DNA from: Hymenoscyphus infarciens
Lineage: Eukaryota > Ascomycota > Leotiomycetes > Helotiales > Helotiaceae
NCBI GenBank assembly: GCA_001414345.1
Contig: LLCB01000446.1
Coordinates: 1 to 35,639 of the forward strand
Length of the DNA stretch: 35,639 bases
Direction of reading: 5' to 3'
The position numbers and the translations under genes are program-made. How positions within the stretch are numbered: position 1 is the first letter of the stretch; every line of letters starts with the position of its first letter. The notes under the pieces are model-generated. The model searched no databases, was not told the origin of the DNA, and was given only the letters and a program-made list of their open reading frames with translations. Positions 22,974 to 35,400 of this stretch are shown piece by piece.

Positions 22974-23160
22974 AGTAGCTTATTTAAGAATATATTAGAG
23001 TTATAAGAAGGAAGAAGTAAATACCTTATTTTAAGATAGTTTATTTATTAAGATAAAGACTTACCTAGTATATTATATAACTATTAGAAATAGGTAGAGT
23101 CTAAGTTAATATATAACTAAGTATTAAGGCTAATTTAACTTTAACTTTATATATCTAACT
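22974..23160 (+). pseudogene. 3' continuation of coding remnant split by the LTR element
   Basis: With one TAAAG removed, the frame from KIDYK continues as E*LI*EYIRVIRRKK and IPYFKIVYLLR, then LLEIGRV and LSIKANLTLTLYI. Stops are TAA and TAG only. It may extend beyond 23160, but the phase becomes unclear. Joining the two halves gives a continuous basic, helical-looking stretch across the insertion site, which supports the insertion having hit coding sequence. Family unknown. Confidence 0.36.
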
Positions 23161-24300
23161 TTATATAATATTATTAAATACTTAATTATATTTTAGTATA
23201 GTATAATTAATTTAGTATACTACTCTATATTTATTTCTTAAAATAGAGACTAACTTATAACTATAGCTCTTATAAACATAGACCTTACTTACTCTTATAT
23301 TTTATAAGTTATCTATATCTATATCTATATCCTTAATTTATAATACCTTTATAATTTAAACCTAACTTCTTTATAAATAATAAATACTATAGAGTTCCTC
23401 TTCTAACTAATAATACTAATATTTAGTATTATCTAGCTAGTCTTAGAATTATAACTTTAGAAGTTAGTAAAAGTCTTCTTAGAATTCCTAATAAAGTTAT
23501 AGCCTTTTATAATTATACTAATATTAACTAACTATTTTTTGCTATTCTTATAAAGGATCTCTATCTAACTATAAAGTAATAATTAAAGTATAAGAAGTAT
23601 TATAATAGTATTATATATATTCTATTATAAGTAAAGGCTTAGATTAGAGTACCTTTTTCTTAATTAAGTAGATAATAGAAAGCTAAACTTATACTTAAAG
23701 ATATATACTTACTAAATAATAAGGATATATATATAGTAAGAGGAATTAATATTCTTACTCTACTTTAAGAAAAAAGTAATTTAAAATATATTAATAAAGT
23801 CTTTAAAAAGATTAGAAATACTATATACTAACTTAATTACTTAACTATTTTAGAGTTTAAAAAACGTAGAAAGATAGCTAAAAGTAATATTTTTTCTATA
23901 TTTATCTATACTATAAATATACTAATAAGAGATATTAGCCTTAAACCTACTAACTTATATAATAAAACTATTCTTACTTACTTAAAAGAGAAAGCTATAA
24001 TCTTATTAGATTATAAGATATAAAAATAGAAAAGAGATAGTACTCTAGTTCCTCTTATAAATAATATTAAACTTAATAGCTAATACTTTAAATTAAAATA
24101 ATATAGTAGATTAGAGTAGAGTATAGATAATAATAAGTAGTTAGATAATAATATACTTATAATTTTAATTACTAATATTAAGATATCTCTAGTTTTAAAG
24201 ACCTTTACTAAGGTTAAGTTAAAAATCCTTACTTTTAGTTCTTAATTCTTAAAAGAATAGCTAAATAAATTAACTATTTTACTTTCTTAAGTTACTTCTA
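23161..24300. other. Unassigned RIP-saturated AT-rich DNA
   Basis: No confident frame. It contains (ATCTAT)n-like sequence near 23311-23330 and an isolated TG near 23539. It may connect the split fossil to the next coding remnant. Confidence 0.5.
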
Positions 24301-24360
24301 ATAAGCCTTCTTTAAATCTTCTTAGTATCTTTACTAATAAACTACTTAGTAAAAGTAGTT

Positions 24361-25640
24361 AAAGTAAAAAGAGATAAAACTATTAATACTTTAAAAGAAA
24401 AGTAACTTAAATCTCTAAAACCTTTAATTAAAAGTATTTAGAAGTTAGAATCTAAGCTACTAATTCTTTAAAATTTAAACTAAAACGCCTTCTTAGTCCT
24501 CTCTCTAATAATACTACTAGTTAATTTATATATTAAAGCTACTTTTATTCTCTCTTCTAAGTTATTACTAGTTAATTCTATATTATTAATAGTATACCTC
24601 TCTCTTTTTAAGGCTAACTTACTACTCTCTATTCCTATATTTAAGTCTAGCTTAGTTATTATAAATTCTATATTAGCTATCTCTAGTAGTATAGTTAAAG
24701 CCTCTTCTATATTAGAATCTACTAATTTAGATATTAGAACCTATTTTATAAATCCTTAAAATTATAGTTCTATTCTTAAGAACTTAGTTAATTTAGGCTT
24801 TAAGTTAGATACTATATAACTAGTCTTAGTAGTAGAAAAAATAAATTTCTAAAATAAGCTTATAAAGGAAAATACTACTAAAGTTCGTTTAGACTATCTC
24901 CTTCTATTTTTAGTTAAAGATAAGGAAATAGATTTTAATTATTTTCTATAAGATAATAACCTAATTAATAAAATACTAGACTTTCTATCTTTTAATCTTA
25001 ATAATAAGGCTAAAAAAGGTCTTTTTATTACTAATAATAAGAAGGATAATAAGAAGGATATTACTAAATAACTTAGCTAGCTACTATTTAAGATAAAAGA
25101 AGGTTTAGAAGTAGGCTTAAACTTAATTAATCTAGGTTTTACTAATTTTAGTTAGCTACTTTTAAATTTAATTTATACTTTAGATAGACTAATAACAAGT
25201 ACTTCTATAAGCCTAGTAAGTGCTCTTATAAGCCTAGTAGTAGTATTAAATACCTTAAATATTAATCTTAAAAAGCTCTATAACTCTTATATTTCATCTT
25301 ATATCGTCGACCTTATAATAGAGGTTTATTATCTTTCTCTTAAGAAAGGTAAATTAACTACTATAACTAGAAAATCTAAGAAATAAGTAGCTAAAAAATA
25401 AGTTATTATTTAATAACTAGTATATAAACGTCTATATTAGAATAGCTAAGAATAAGTTTTAGTATACTCTACTTATTCTATATTCTACTAAGAGTATTTA
25501 ACCTAGTTTCTCTTAAATAGATTAGTAAATATAAAAGATTAGAGTTTATTATATAAAATAGTAGAGAGAGAATTTAAGAGTTATCTTAAGAGACTCGACT
25601 ATTACTAGTTATTTATATTTAATTAACTAAGGATAAATAA
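24361..25640 (+). pseudogene. RIP-degraded coding remnant with two long open runs
   Basis: The frame in phase with 24601 has a 91-codon stop-free run (24484-24756) and a 76-codon run (25156-25383), the former the longest I found in the interior. TAA and TAG occur at roughly one in nine triplets elsewhere (estimated by eye). Composition is L/S/I/T/N-rich (ILAISSSIVKASSILESTN, LDRLITSTSISLVSALISL), as expected of a formerly P/S/T-rich linker after C-to-T change. A basic end follows (LSLKKGKLTTITRKSKK), then more charged sequence (KIVEREFKSYLKRLDYY near 25555-25605). No ATG, so start-based gene finding misses it. Family unknown. It may be part of the same gene as the frame starting near 25983. 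Confidence 0.42.
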
Positions 25641-25982
25641 ATTTAATTAAGAAGAAAAACCTTAAATATTATAATTTAGATTATTTTAAGTATTATTAAA
25701 GGTATATAATTTACTAAAATAAGAGAGGTAAAAGAGAGATGTTTAGTATAGAGTTTAGTTAATAACTATTATATACTTATAAAATAGTATCTACTAGTAC
25801 TACTTTAACTTTTAAATACGCTCTAAAAACATCTACTACTTCTATAAAGACTAGCTTAAACTAGAATAATTATAATAAAAGAAGTATAAATAATTACTAA
25901 TATAAATATAGATATATAAGAGGCTTTTACTAGATTATAAGTATTATTTCTTATTTTTAGTTATTACTAATATTTATTTAAA
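25641..25982. other. Ambiguous junction between two coding phases
   Basis: Two plus-strand phases both read as weakly protein-like here: the upstream frame continuing (RSKNIYYFYKD, LLLDYKYYFLFL) and the downstream one. An intron or the gene boundary could lie here; splice-site GT and the branch-point A context cannot be judged after RIP. Confidence 0.4.
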
Positions 25983-28900
25983 GCTACTCCTTTATAATTT
26001 ATAAGAAGATATATAACTTCTTTATAGTCCTAGCCTTTAAGCGAACCTATTAGCGTCTCTACTAATAAAGATACTAAAAATACTAAAGATATATTATCTC
26101 TAAAGCTTTAAACTCCTATCTTAGAATCTATATCTCTAGATTTTTAGTCTACTACTTATTATATTAGTAAAGGAAGAGTATTTTTAAAATTATACTTTAT
26201 AAACTATTATACTAGTAAAGACATAGTACTTATAAAGCTATAATCTACTAGCTATTCTATAAGCGATTATACTAGTAAAGACATAGTACTTATAGAGCTA
26301 TAATCTACTAGCTATTCTATAAGCGATTATACTAGCGAAGACGTAGTATTTATAGAGCTATAATCTACTAGCTATTCTATAAGTAATTACTATTCTATAA
26401 GCGATTATACTAGTAAAGATATAGTACTTATAAAGCTATAATCTACTAGCTATTTTATAAGTAATTACTATCTTATAAGTAATTACTATTCTATAAGCGA
26501 TTATACTAGTAAAGATATAGTATTACTAGAACTATAACCTAGAATCGAAGATATTAGTATTCTAGAAACTTAATAAAAGAGCTATATTAGAACCTAGTTA
26601 ATAAAAGAAGACGAAATTAATTAGTTAAACTTAAAAAATTTATTATTACTAAATTACTAAGCTTATATTATATAGTATAATTATCTCTTAGCCTTCCTAA
26701 CTTTATATTAGCTTATAATATAATAATAAGATAGTATATACTTAAAGTTATTCTATCTACTAAATAGTATAATTAAATAATAGAATTCTTTATCTATACT
26801 CTTATAAAATATTACCTCTTTAAAAACTAATACTATAATCTTTATTACCTTAACTAGATCTTATCTCTCTTCTAAGACTATAGCCTTATCTTTAAATTTA
26901 TTTATATCTTTTAAGATTATAGATTCTAAGCTTCTAACTAAATCTTATATACTTTTTATAACTTTAAAGATTAATTCTTTTATTAATCCTACTCTTATAA
27001 AAGTTATAAACTGTTTCTAAGCCTTTTCTCTTATCTTAGCTAGTAATAGGATTAGTTCTTTAATTAAAGTAACCTTTTTTAAAGTTTACTATAGTTTTTT
27101 AATTAAATTATCTCTATTAATTATAAAAGCTTATAGTTTATTAAGATCTTAGTCTAGCTTTAAGAATATAGATAGTAAGTCTTTACTTTTAAGTATTAAA
27201 CTATATTTATTCTAAAATTAACTATCTCTTTAAATATTATTAGTTACCTTAGTAGTAAACCCCTACTACCTAGGAATACTCTCTACTTACTTATTATTAG
27301 AAGTTAAATAGTTTTAGAGCTTAAGAGAATTTCGTTACTAGTTTTCCTCTTTAATAAATTATCCTTTAAAATACTAAGGTTATTCTCTAATAATAATATA
27401 TCTACTACTTAGTAGAAGAATAGTTCTTTAACTTAAAAGCTAGCTACTTAAAGTAGAAACGTAGGCCTATAATCTTCTTACTTATTATTAATATAAATTT
27501 TCTATATAAGATATATTTAACTTTATTATTAAACTTCTAAAATAGTAGATTTAAAGTAATAAAGCTAAAATTATACTCTTACTTTAGAACGAAATTTCCT
27601 TAATAAGTAAAGCTTTATAAAAAGTATAAAAGATATTTAAAATTAAGGAATACTAAAATACTATTATTTCTATAATAGAATTACTATATAGATAGTAAAT
27701 TTAAGATAAGATAGTAAAAGATTTATTTAATATACTAGTAAACTTATTAATAATAAAGATATATTATAATAAACCTATATTATTAGTAATAGATATTATA
27801 AATAAATCTTTAATTAGTAAAGATTATCTTAACTCTAATATATAGCTCTTATTATCTTAAATACTACTATTATCTTCTATAACTAAAAATTTATATAAAG
27901 GATTACTCTAAAAAGCTAGTTTATTACCTCTAATAATAGATTTTAGTAGTAAGAATAATAAAAATAATAAAGCTAGCCTTAGTAACTCTAGTTCTTTATC
28001 TAAATTAAATAAATTAGATTTAAATAAATTAAAAAAGCTTATAACTAAGAATATAGATAATATCTTTAATTCTTTATTTAAATTAGATAGATTAAAAGAG
28101 CTTAAATTCTATATATAAGTTTCTAGTAAGAAGGATACTTTAAAGAATCTAAACCTTAGTTCTAAAGTTACTTCTATAATAAAGGGAGTAATATTATTTT
28201 ATATATTAATATCTAGTTAAGACTAAGAATTAGATATAGTAAAGATAAAGGCTTAGTATAATATATTTATAATAGGTTATAAATTTAAAAAGACTCTTAA
28301 ATTTTATATATTAAAGTATAAAGAATCTCTTAAGTATCTAGATAAATAGTATAAGATTAGTAATTAAGTATAAGAAGTAGAGTATCTAGATTTATACTTA
28401 GTAGTATATATAATTTAAAAAGTTTTATATAAAGTTCTAACTAACTATCTTTAATATCCTAACTTATTAAAAATAGACTATTTATTATATATAAACCTTA
28501 ATAAAGCAATTTCTAAGAAAATAGATAGTACTAAAATAAATAATATAAATATTATAAAGAGATAGGTCTAGATAGTTAGAAGTAATAGTCTTTTTATTAA
28601 GATATTAAATTATAAGCTTATTTAAAAATAGAGTAAATTTTTAGCTTATAAAAGTAATAAACTAGAACTTCTTTTTCTAATATACTTAAAGAAGGGTTAG
28701 CTTAATATCTATAATATCTCTTAACTTAATATAAATAATATATATAAGGATTAGAGAGATATATATAAACTTCTCTCTTAATAATAGTAAAAAGATCTTA
28801 TAAATAGAAAGTTTAGTCTAATTAATATAGTAACTCTTAGTCTAGTATAAATAAATAATATAAGATATAAACTAGATTTAATTCTAAATACTAAAATACT

Positions 28901-29789
28901 TATAAATAAGGAAAAATATATAATAAAGGAAGTAGGCCTAAGTATACTTAGACTCTTTAATTTATAACTTAACTTAACTAGTAGTACTTTATAAGATAGT
29001 ATTTCTAATAAACTTAAGAAATATCTATTTACTAATAAGATATCTCTCTTATAAGTAATAGAAGAAGAAGAGGAAGTTAATTTAGAAGCGCTAACTCTAA
29101 AGAAACTAAGATCTATAGCTAAATTAAAAGCTAGATTAAAAGCTAAGTTAAAGACTAGGTTAAAGGTAATAGTAATAAAGGATCTTCATAATATATTTTT
29201 TAATTATAAGTATAAGAATTAGATTTAATTTACCTTAGTACTATATTAAAATTCTAAATCTAAGTTAATAACTATTTCTAAGTTAAGTAAAATAATCTAT
29301 AGAGTTCTAGATCTTCTACTACTACTAATACCTAAAGATACTATTAATATATATACTTTTAACTTTACTTATATATATAACCTAGTTATTAATATAATAT
29401 ACTAGTATTACTATATAAAAGAGATTCTTTATAATAGTAGAGATAAAAAGGTTTTTTAGTATTATTATATAGCTCTATTTATAACTTAATTCTTATTTAA
29501 AAGTTTAAGAAATAATTATTCTAAAGTAATTAAGGTTAATATCTATTACTAGTATATATAATAGTACTTACTAAGTTATTAAAAGGCTTTAAAGCTCTAC
29601 TAAGTAAGGTCTTAACTAAAAATCATAGTAGAGAAGAAGGAGAAAGATATAAAAGAGAAGGCTAAGAAGGTAAAAGCTAAGAAAAGAAAGAGAGCTATAG
29701 AAGAAGGAATAGCTAATATAAGGAAGAGAAAAGCTAAGAGTAAATATATAGAGGGATTAATAAGAAAGAAGAGTAAGAAGAAGTATTAA
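25983..29789 (+). pseudogene. Very large RIP-degraded gene remnant, about 1,270 codons, Lys-rich C-terminus
   Basis: A single frame can be followed 3.8 kb without a frameshift. It includes a 20-codon repeat array (26202-26535, SDYTSKDIVLIEL*STSYSI). Open runs are 26808-27017 (70 codons, S/T/L-rich), 27021-27149 (43), 27912-28115 (68; KLNKLDLNKLKKLI, coiled-coil-like) and 29616-29786 (57). An acidic patch (EEEEEVNLEAL) is followed by Lys/Leu repeats (AKLKARLKAKLKTRLK) near 29061-29175. The final run is strongly basic (KKVKAKKRKRAIEEG, IRKKSKKKY) and ends in TAA TAA at 29787. A basic tail suggests a nucleic-acid-binding or nuclear protein. No transposase, helicase or polymerase motif was recognised. 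Start undefined. Confidence 0.48.
26202..26535 (+). repeat. 60-bp tandem repeat with 18-bp spacers
   Basis: Units start at 26202, 26262, 26322, 26400 and 26496, with AGCGATTATACTAGTAAAGA as the typical opening. The extra spacing is one or two copies of an 18-bp AGTAATTACTATTCTATA-type unit. 60 and 18 bp are 20 and 6 codons, and all units share one phase of the surrounding long frame. Differences among units are mostly C/T or G/A (GACATAG, GACGTAG, GATATAG). Confidence 0.92.
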
Positions 29790-32450
29790 TAAATAGAGTA
29801 TATAAATATTTTTTATTTAAATTTTAATATTTTAATAAAGAAAGTGTTAAAAATACTAGTAATAATATTAATTAAGAATACTATTATTCTTATTTATAGC
29901 TTTAAATAAGAATATTAATATAATACTAAGTTTTACTAGGTTTCCTTTATATCCTAATCCTAGTTTCTCCTACTACTAGTTAACTCTTATAATATACTTA
30001 TACTCTACTAAAAGAAGGATATAATAAAAAAAAGTAATATTAAGTAATTAAGACTAAAAGAAAAATAAAGAGTATTATAAGTATAATAATTAATAAAATA
30101 TATACCTAGAATATATAAAGTTATATTAAAAGAAAAGAATAATAAAGTAGCTTATAAGAGAAGATTAATAAAACTTCTAGTAAAGAAGTTTAGAATATAT
30201 AGATATATATAAGTAAATAAAATAAAAGAAAAGAATAATAATATTATATATATAAAGAGTAATAAAACCTACTTACTTTATCTAAATATAGATATTTATA
30301 TAACTTCTTTATTTAAATAATAGTATTATATATCTAAAAAGTAATAAATATTATAGCTTATTAATTTAAATTATAATAAGTTATATTTACTCTTTTTCTA
30401 TTAAAGTAGTACTACTAAATTCTATTACTATATTACTTAGAAAGCGATTCTACTCTACTATAATTCTATAGCCTATTACTATAATTCCTCCTAATATTAT
30501 AATTATTCCTAACCTATTCTAGTATACTTTATAACCTAGTATACCTCTTAACCTATTACTAATTAGTACTTATTAATTAATATAATAGATATTATAAGTA
30601 AAGTAGAGATTAAATTAGTAATAAATATAAAGTAGAGTAAAAAGAGTTAGTTAACTATAGCTTTTTAATTATAATAGAATACTTAAAGAATATAAGGTTA
30701 ATTATTAAATTATTTCTTAAAAGTTAAATAGTAAACTTATAATTTTTATATAACTATTTAATTTATAAAAGTCTAATATTATCTTTACTATTTTACTTAT
30801 TAGTATTTATAAAAGAATCTTTATTTATATTCTTATTATTATATTTTAGTTTATTAAAAGTACTTTTACTTATTATATTTATTCTTATATACCTTTTTAT
30901 ATCTTAAAAAGGTATCTTTTTTCTAAATTTCTTAATATTTCTTCTCTATTTATAAATCTTATTTAACTAACTATAAGCTTTTCTTCTCTTATTAAGTATT
31001 TAATATTTATTATTTTCGTTTTTTATATATTTACTAGTTTTAAGAAAGTAGAAATTAATATAATTTTTCTTCTTATACTAGAGTAGTCTATAAATTAAGA
31101 TATACTTATTTAATTAATTTAGTTTAGGTGTTTATAGTAGATAAAGTAGCTTATATATTTTTATAAGCTTATTTTATAATATTATAAGTATTTACTATAT
31201 CTTTAGAAAGAAGATTAATAATTTCCTAGTTAGCTTTTTAACTTAATTTATCTAACCTAACTTATATAAGATTACTAGTCTTAGTATATTCTTATAATAT
31301 AAAAAAAGAAATAATCTATAATAGTTTTTCTTAAAGATTAAAAGAAGCTTTTATTAGTAGACTTAAAAGAGTACTTAGTAAGCTATTTTCAAAATAACTA
31401 GTTTTCTAAGTATAGTATAAACTACTACTAAGTCCTTTTCTAGGTTAATTTTATAGTTAACTAGTTATATACCTTATAAAGCTTTTATTTATATTAGATA
31501 GTATTTCTAAACTTTATACTTTTTAGAAAGGTCTTTATAATATAACTAGATATTAAAATACTATATTTATATTATTATTTAAAAATTCTCTATTACTTAG
31601 TAGTTTTATATTATAATTACTTTTAAAAGAAGTTTCTACTTCTATAAAAAGACTTTAATAACCTCTCTTTATAAAACTAGTTATCTTAACTATTTAACTC
31701 TTTTTATTATATACTCTTTTAAATAGCTACCTTTTAGAAAACTACTTTTTAGAAAACCCTCTTTTAAGATAGTCTCTTTTAAGATAGTTTCTTATAAAAT
31801 ATTATCTTTTAAAAGAGAATAGCCTATTTTTATACTCTAAATCTATAACCTTCTCTTAGTATTACTTACCTTTATTATAGTCTATTTTAAAATACTTTAC
31901 TATATATTAGTAAACTATTAATTAGTTCTTATTATTTTAATCTAAAAAGTAAAATAATAATCTATAAAATACCTTCTTATATTACTTAAATTAGGTTTTA
32001 AGAAGACTATATTAAGCTAGTTACCTTTTTTAATAACTTTTAAGCTAATATTAAATTTAATTAGAGTTTAGAGTATTAATTTAAGTATAGAGTTTATAGA
32101 AAAAGTATTTTAAATTAGTATTATAAGAATTAGTAAGACTATATTTAAATAATATAGTAATAAGAGATCTATAAATAAGGAGATTCTAAGATAGTCTACT
32201 AATAGATAAGGATTAGATATAAAGTTTAATATTATATAAAGGTTATATAAAGTAAAAGTTTAATTATAGATCTTCTAATAGAATTTTAAAATATTTAAAG
32301 AGGATAATAGATATAGTAAAGTAGGATTAAAAAGTATTTTAAACTATAAAGATATTAAGAATAGTACTCTAAGAAAGCTATATTAAGTAGTAACGTAGTC
32401 TATATAAATTTAGGTTAGATAACATATATTAGCTTACTTATATAAGAGAA
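29790..32450. other. Unassigned RIP-saturated AT-rich DNA next to right array
   Basis: On the minus strand about 30300-31080 reads as protein-like in two different phases (for example IRFINREEILRNLEKRYL in one, DIKRYIRINIISKSTFNKL in the other), so a leftward coding fossil is possible but cannot be phased. No repeats or element ends were seen. A CT-rich tract with repeated CTTTTAAGATAGT motifs lies near 31750-31790. Confidence 0.45.
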
Positions 32451-35400
32451 GGTAATTAATAAATAAATCAATTACCTAGTATTATTATTACTATCTAAGT
32501 AATTAATAAATTAATCGATTATCTAATAGCATTATTTCTAGCTAGATAATAGATAAATAAATCGATTACCTAGTATTATTATCTAGTATTATTACTACTA
32601 AGGTAATTAATAAATTAATTAATTACCTAGTAGTATTATTTCTAGTAAGATAATTAATAAATAAATCGATTACCTAGTATTATTATTACTAGTAAGGTAA
32701 TTAATAAATAAATCAATTACCTAGTATTATTATTTCTAGTAAGGTAATTAATAAATAAATTAATTATCTAGTATTATTATTTCTAGTTAGATAATTAATA
32801 AATTAATTATCTAGTATTATTATTTCTAGTAAGGTAATTAATAAATAAATTAATTACCTAGTATTATTATTTCTAGTAAAGTAATTAATAAATAAATCAA
32901 TTACCTAGTATTATTATTACTAGTAAGGTAATTAATAAATAAATCGATTACCTAGTATTATTACTAGTAGTATTATTTCTAGTAAGATAATTAATAAATA
33001 AATCGATTACCTAGTATTATTATTTCTAGTAAAATAATCAATAAATAAATCAATTACCTAGTATTATTATTTCTAGTAAGGTAATTAATAAATTAATTAA
33101 TTACTTAGTATTATTATTACTAGTAAGGTAATCGATAAATAAATCGATTACCTAGTATTATTATTTCTAGTAAAGTAATTAATAAATAAATTAATTACTT
33201 AGTAGTATTATTTCTAGTAAGGTAATTAATAAATAAATCGATTACTTAGTAGTATTACTATTAAGGTAATAGATAAATAAATCGATTACCTAGTATTATT
33301 ACTAGTAAGATAATCGATAAATAAATCAATTACCTAGTATTATTATTTCTAGTAAGGTAATTAATAAATAAATTAATTACCTAGTATTATTATTTCTAGT
33401 AAAGTAATTAATAAATAAATCAATTACTTAGTATTATTATTTCTAGTAAAGTAATTGATAAATTAATCGATTATCTAGTATTATTATTACTAGTAAGGTA
33501 ATTAATAAATAAATCGATTATCTAGTATTATTACTAGTAGTATTATTTCTAGTAAAGTAATTAATAAATAAATCGATTACCTAGTATTATTATTTCTAGT
33601 AAAATAATTAATAAATAAATCAATTACCTAGTATTATTATTTCTAGTAAAGTAATTAATAAATTAATTAATTACTTAGTATTATTATTACTAGTAAGATA
33701 ATCGATAAATAAATCGATTACCTAGTATTATTATTTCTAGTAAAGTAATTAATAAATAAATTAATTACTTAGTAGTATTATTTCTAGTAAGATAATTAAT
33801 AAATAAATCGATTACTTAGTAGTATTACTATTAAGGTAATAGATAAATAAATCGATTACCTAGTATTATTACTAGTAAGGTAATCGATAAATAAATCAAT
33901 TACCTAGTATTATTATTTCTAGTAAGGTAATTAATAAATAATTCGATTACCTAGTATTATTATTTCTAGTAAGGTAATTAATAAATTAATTAATTACCTA
34001 GTATTATTATTTCTAATAAGGTAATTAATAAATAAATCGATTACTTAGTAGTATTATTTCTAGTAAGATAATTAATAAATTAATCGATTATATAGTATTA
34101 TTATTACTAGTAAAGTAATTGATAAATAAATCGATTATCTAATATTATTATTTCTAGTAAGATAATTAATAAATTAATCGATTACCTAGTAGTATTATTT
34201 CTAACTAGGTAATAAATAAATAAATTAATTATCTAGTATTATTATCTAGTATTATTACTACTAAAGTAATCGATAAATTAATCGATTATCTAGTAGTATT
34301 ATTTCTAGTAAGGTAATAGATAAATAATTCGATTATCTAGTATTATTATTTCTAGTAAGATAATTGATAAATTAATCGATTACCTAGTAGTATTATTTCT
34401 AGCTAGGTAATAGATAAATAATTCGATTACCTAGTATTATTATCTAGTATTATTACTACTAAGATAATCGATAAATTAATCGATTACCTAGTAGTATTAT
34501 TTCTAGTAAGGTAATAGATAAATAAATCAACTACCTAGTATTATTATTTCTAATAAGGTAATTAATAAATTAATCGATTATCTAGTATTATTATTTCTAG
34601 TAAGATAATTAATAAATTAATCGATTATCTAGTAGTATTATTTCTAGCTAGGTAATAGATAAATAAATCGATTATCTAGTATTATTATCTAGTATTATTA
34701 CTACTAAGGTAATCGATAAATTAATTAATTACCTAGTAGTATTATTTCTAGTAAGATAATTAATAAATAAATCGATTACCTAGTATTATTATTACTAGTA
34801 AGGTAATTAATAAATAAATCGATTACCTAGTACTATTATTTCTAGTAAGATAATTAATAAATTAATCGATTATCTAGTATTATTATTACTAATAAGATAA
34901 TTAATAAATTAATTAATTACCTAGTATTATTATTACTAGCTAGGTAATCGATAAATAAATCAATTATCTAATAGTATTATTACTAGCTAAGATAATTAAT
35001 AAATAAATCGATTACCTAGTATTATTATTTCTAGTAAAGTAATTAATAAATTAATTAATTACCTAGTATTATTATTTCTAGTAAAGTAATTAATAAATAA
35101 ATCAATTACCTAGTATTATTATTTCTAGTAAAGTAATTAATAAATAAATCAATTACCTAGTAGTATTATTCTTAGTAAAGTAATTAATAAATTAATCGAT
35201 TATCTAGTATTATTATTTCTAGTTAGATAATTAATAAATTAATCGATTACCTAGTAGTATTATTTCTAGTAGAGTAATTAATAAATTAATTAATTACCTA
35301 GTATTATTATTACTAGTAAGATAATTAATAAATAAATCGATTATCTAGTATTATTACTAGTAGTATTATTTCTAGTAAGATAATTAATAAATTAATCGAT

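Noticed and set aside
29616..29789. Pogo/Fot-type transposase C-terminus, because of the Lys/Arg-rich tail
   Set aside because: A basic tail alone is not diagnostic. No DDE triad context or DNA-binding helix-turn-helix motif could be found upstream in the frame.
29790..32450. A defined minus-strand gene
   Set aside because: Two different phases give equally plausible translations and neither has long stop-free runs, so the frame cannot be chosen.
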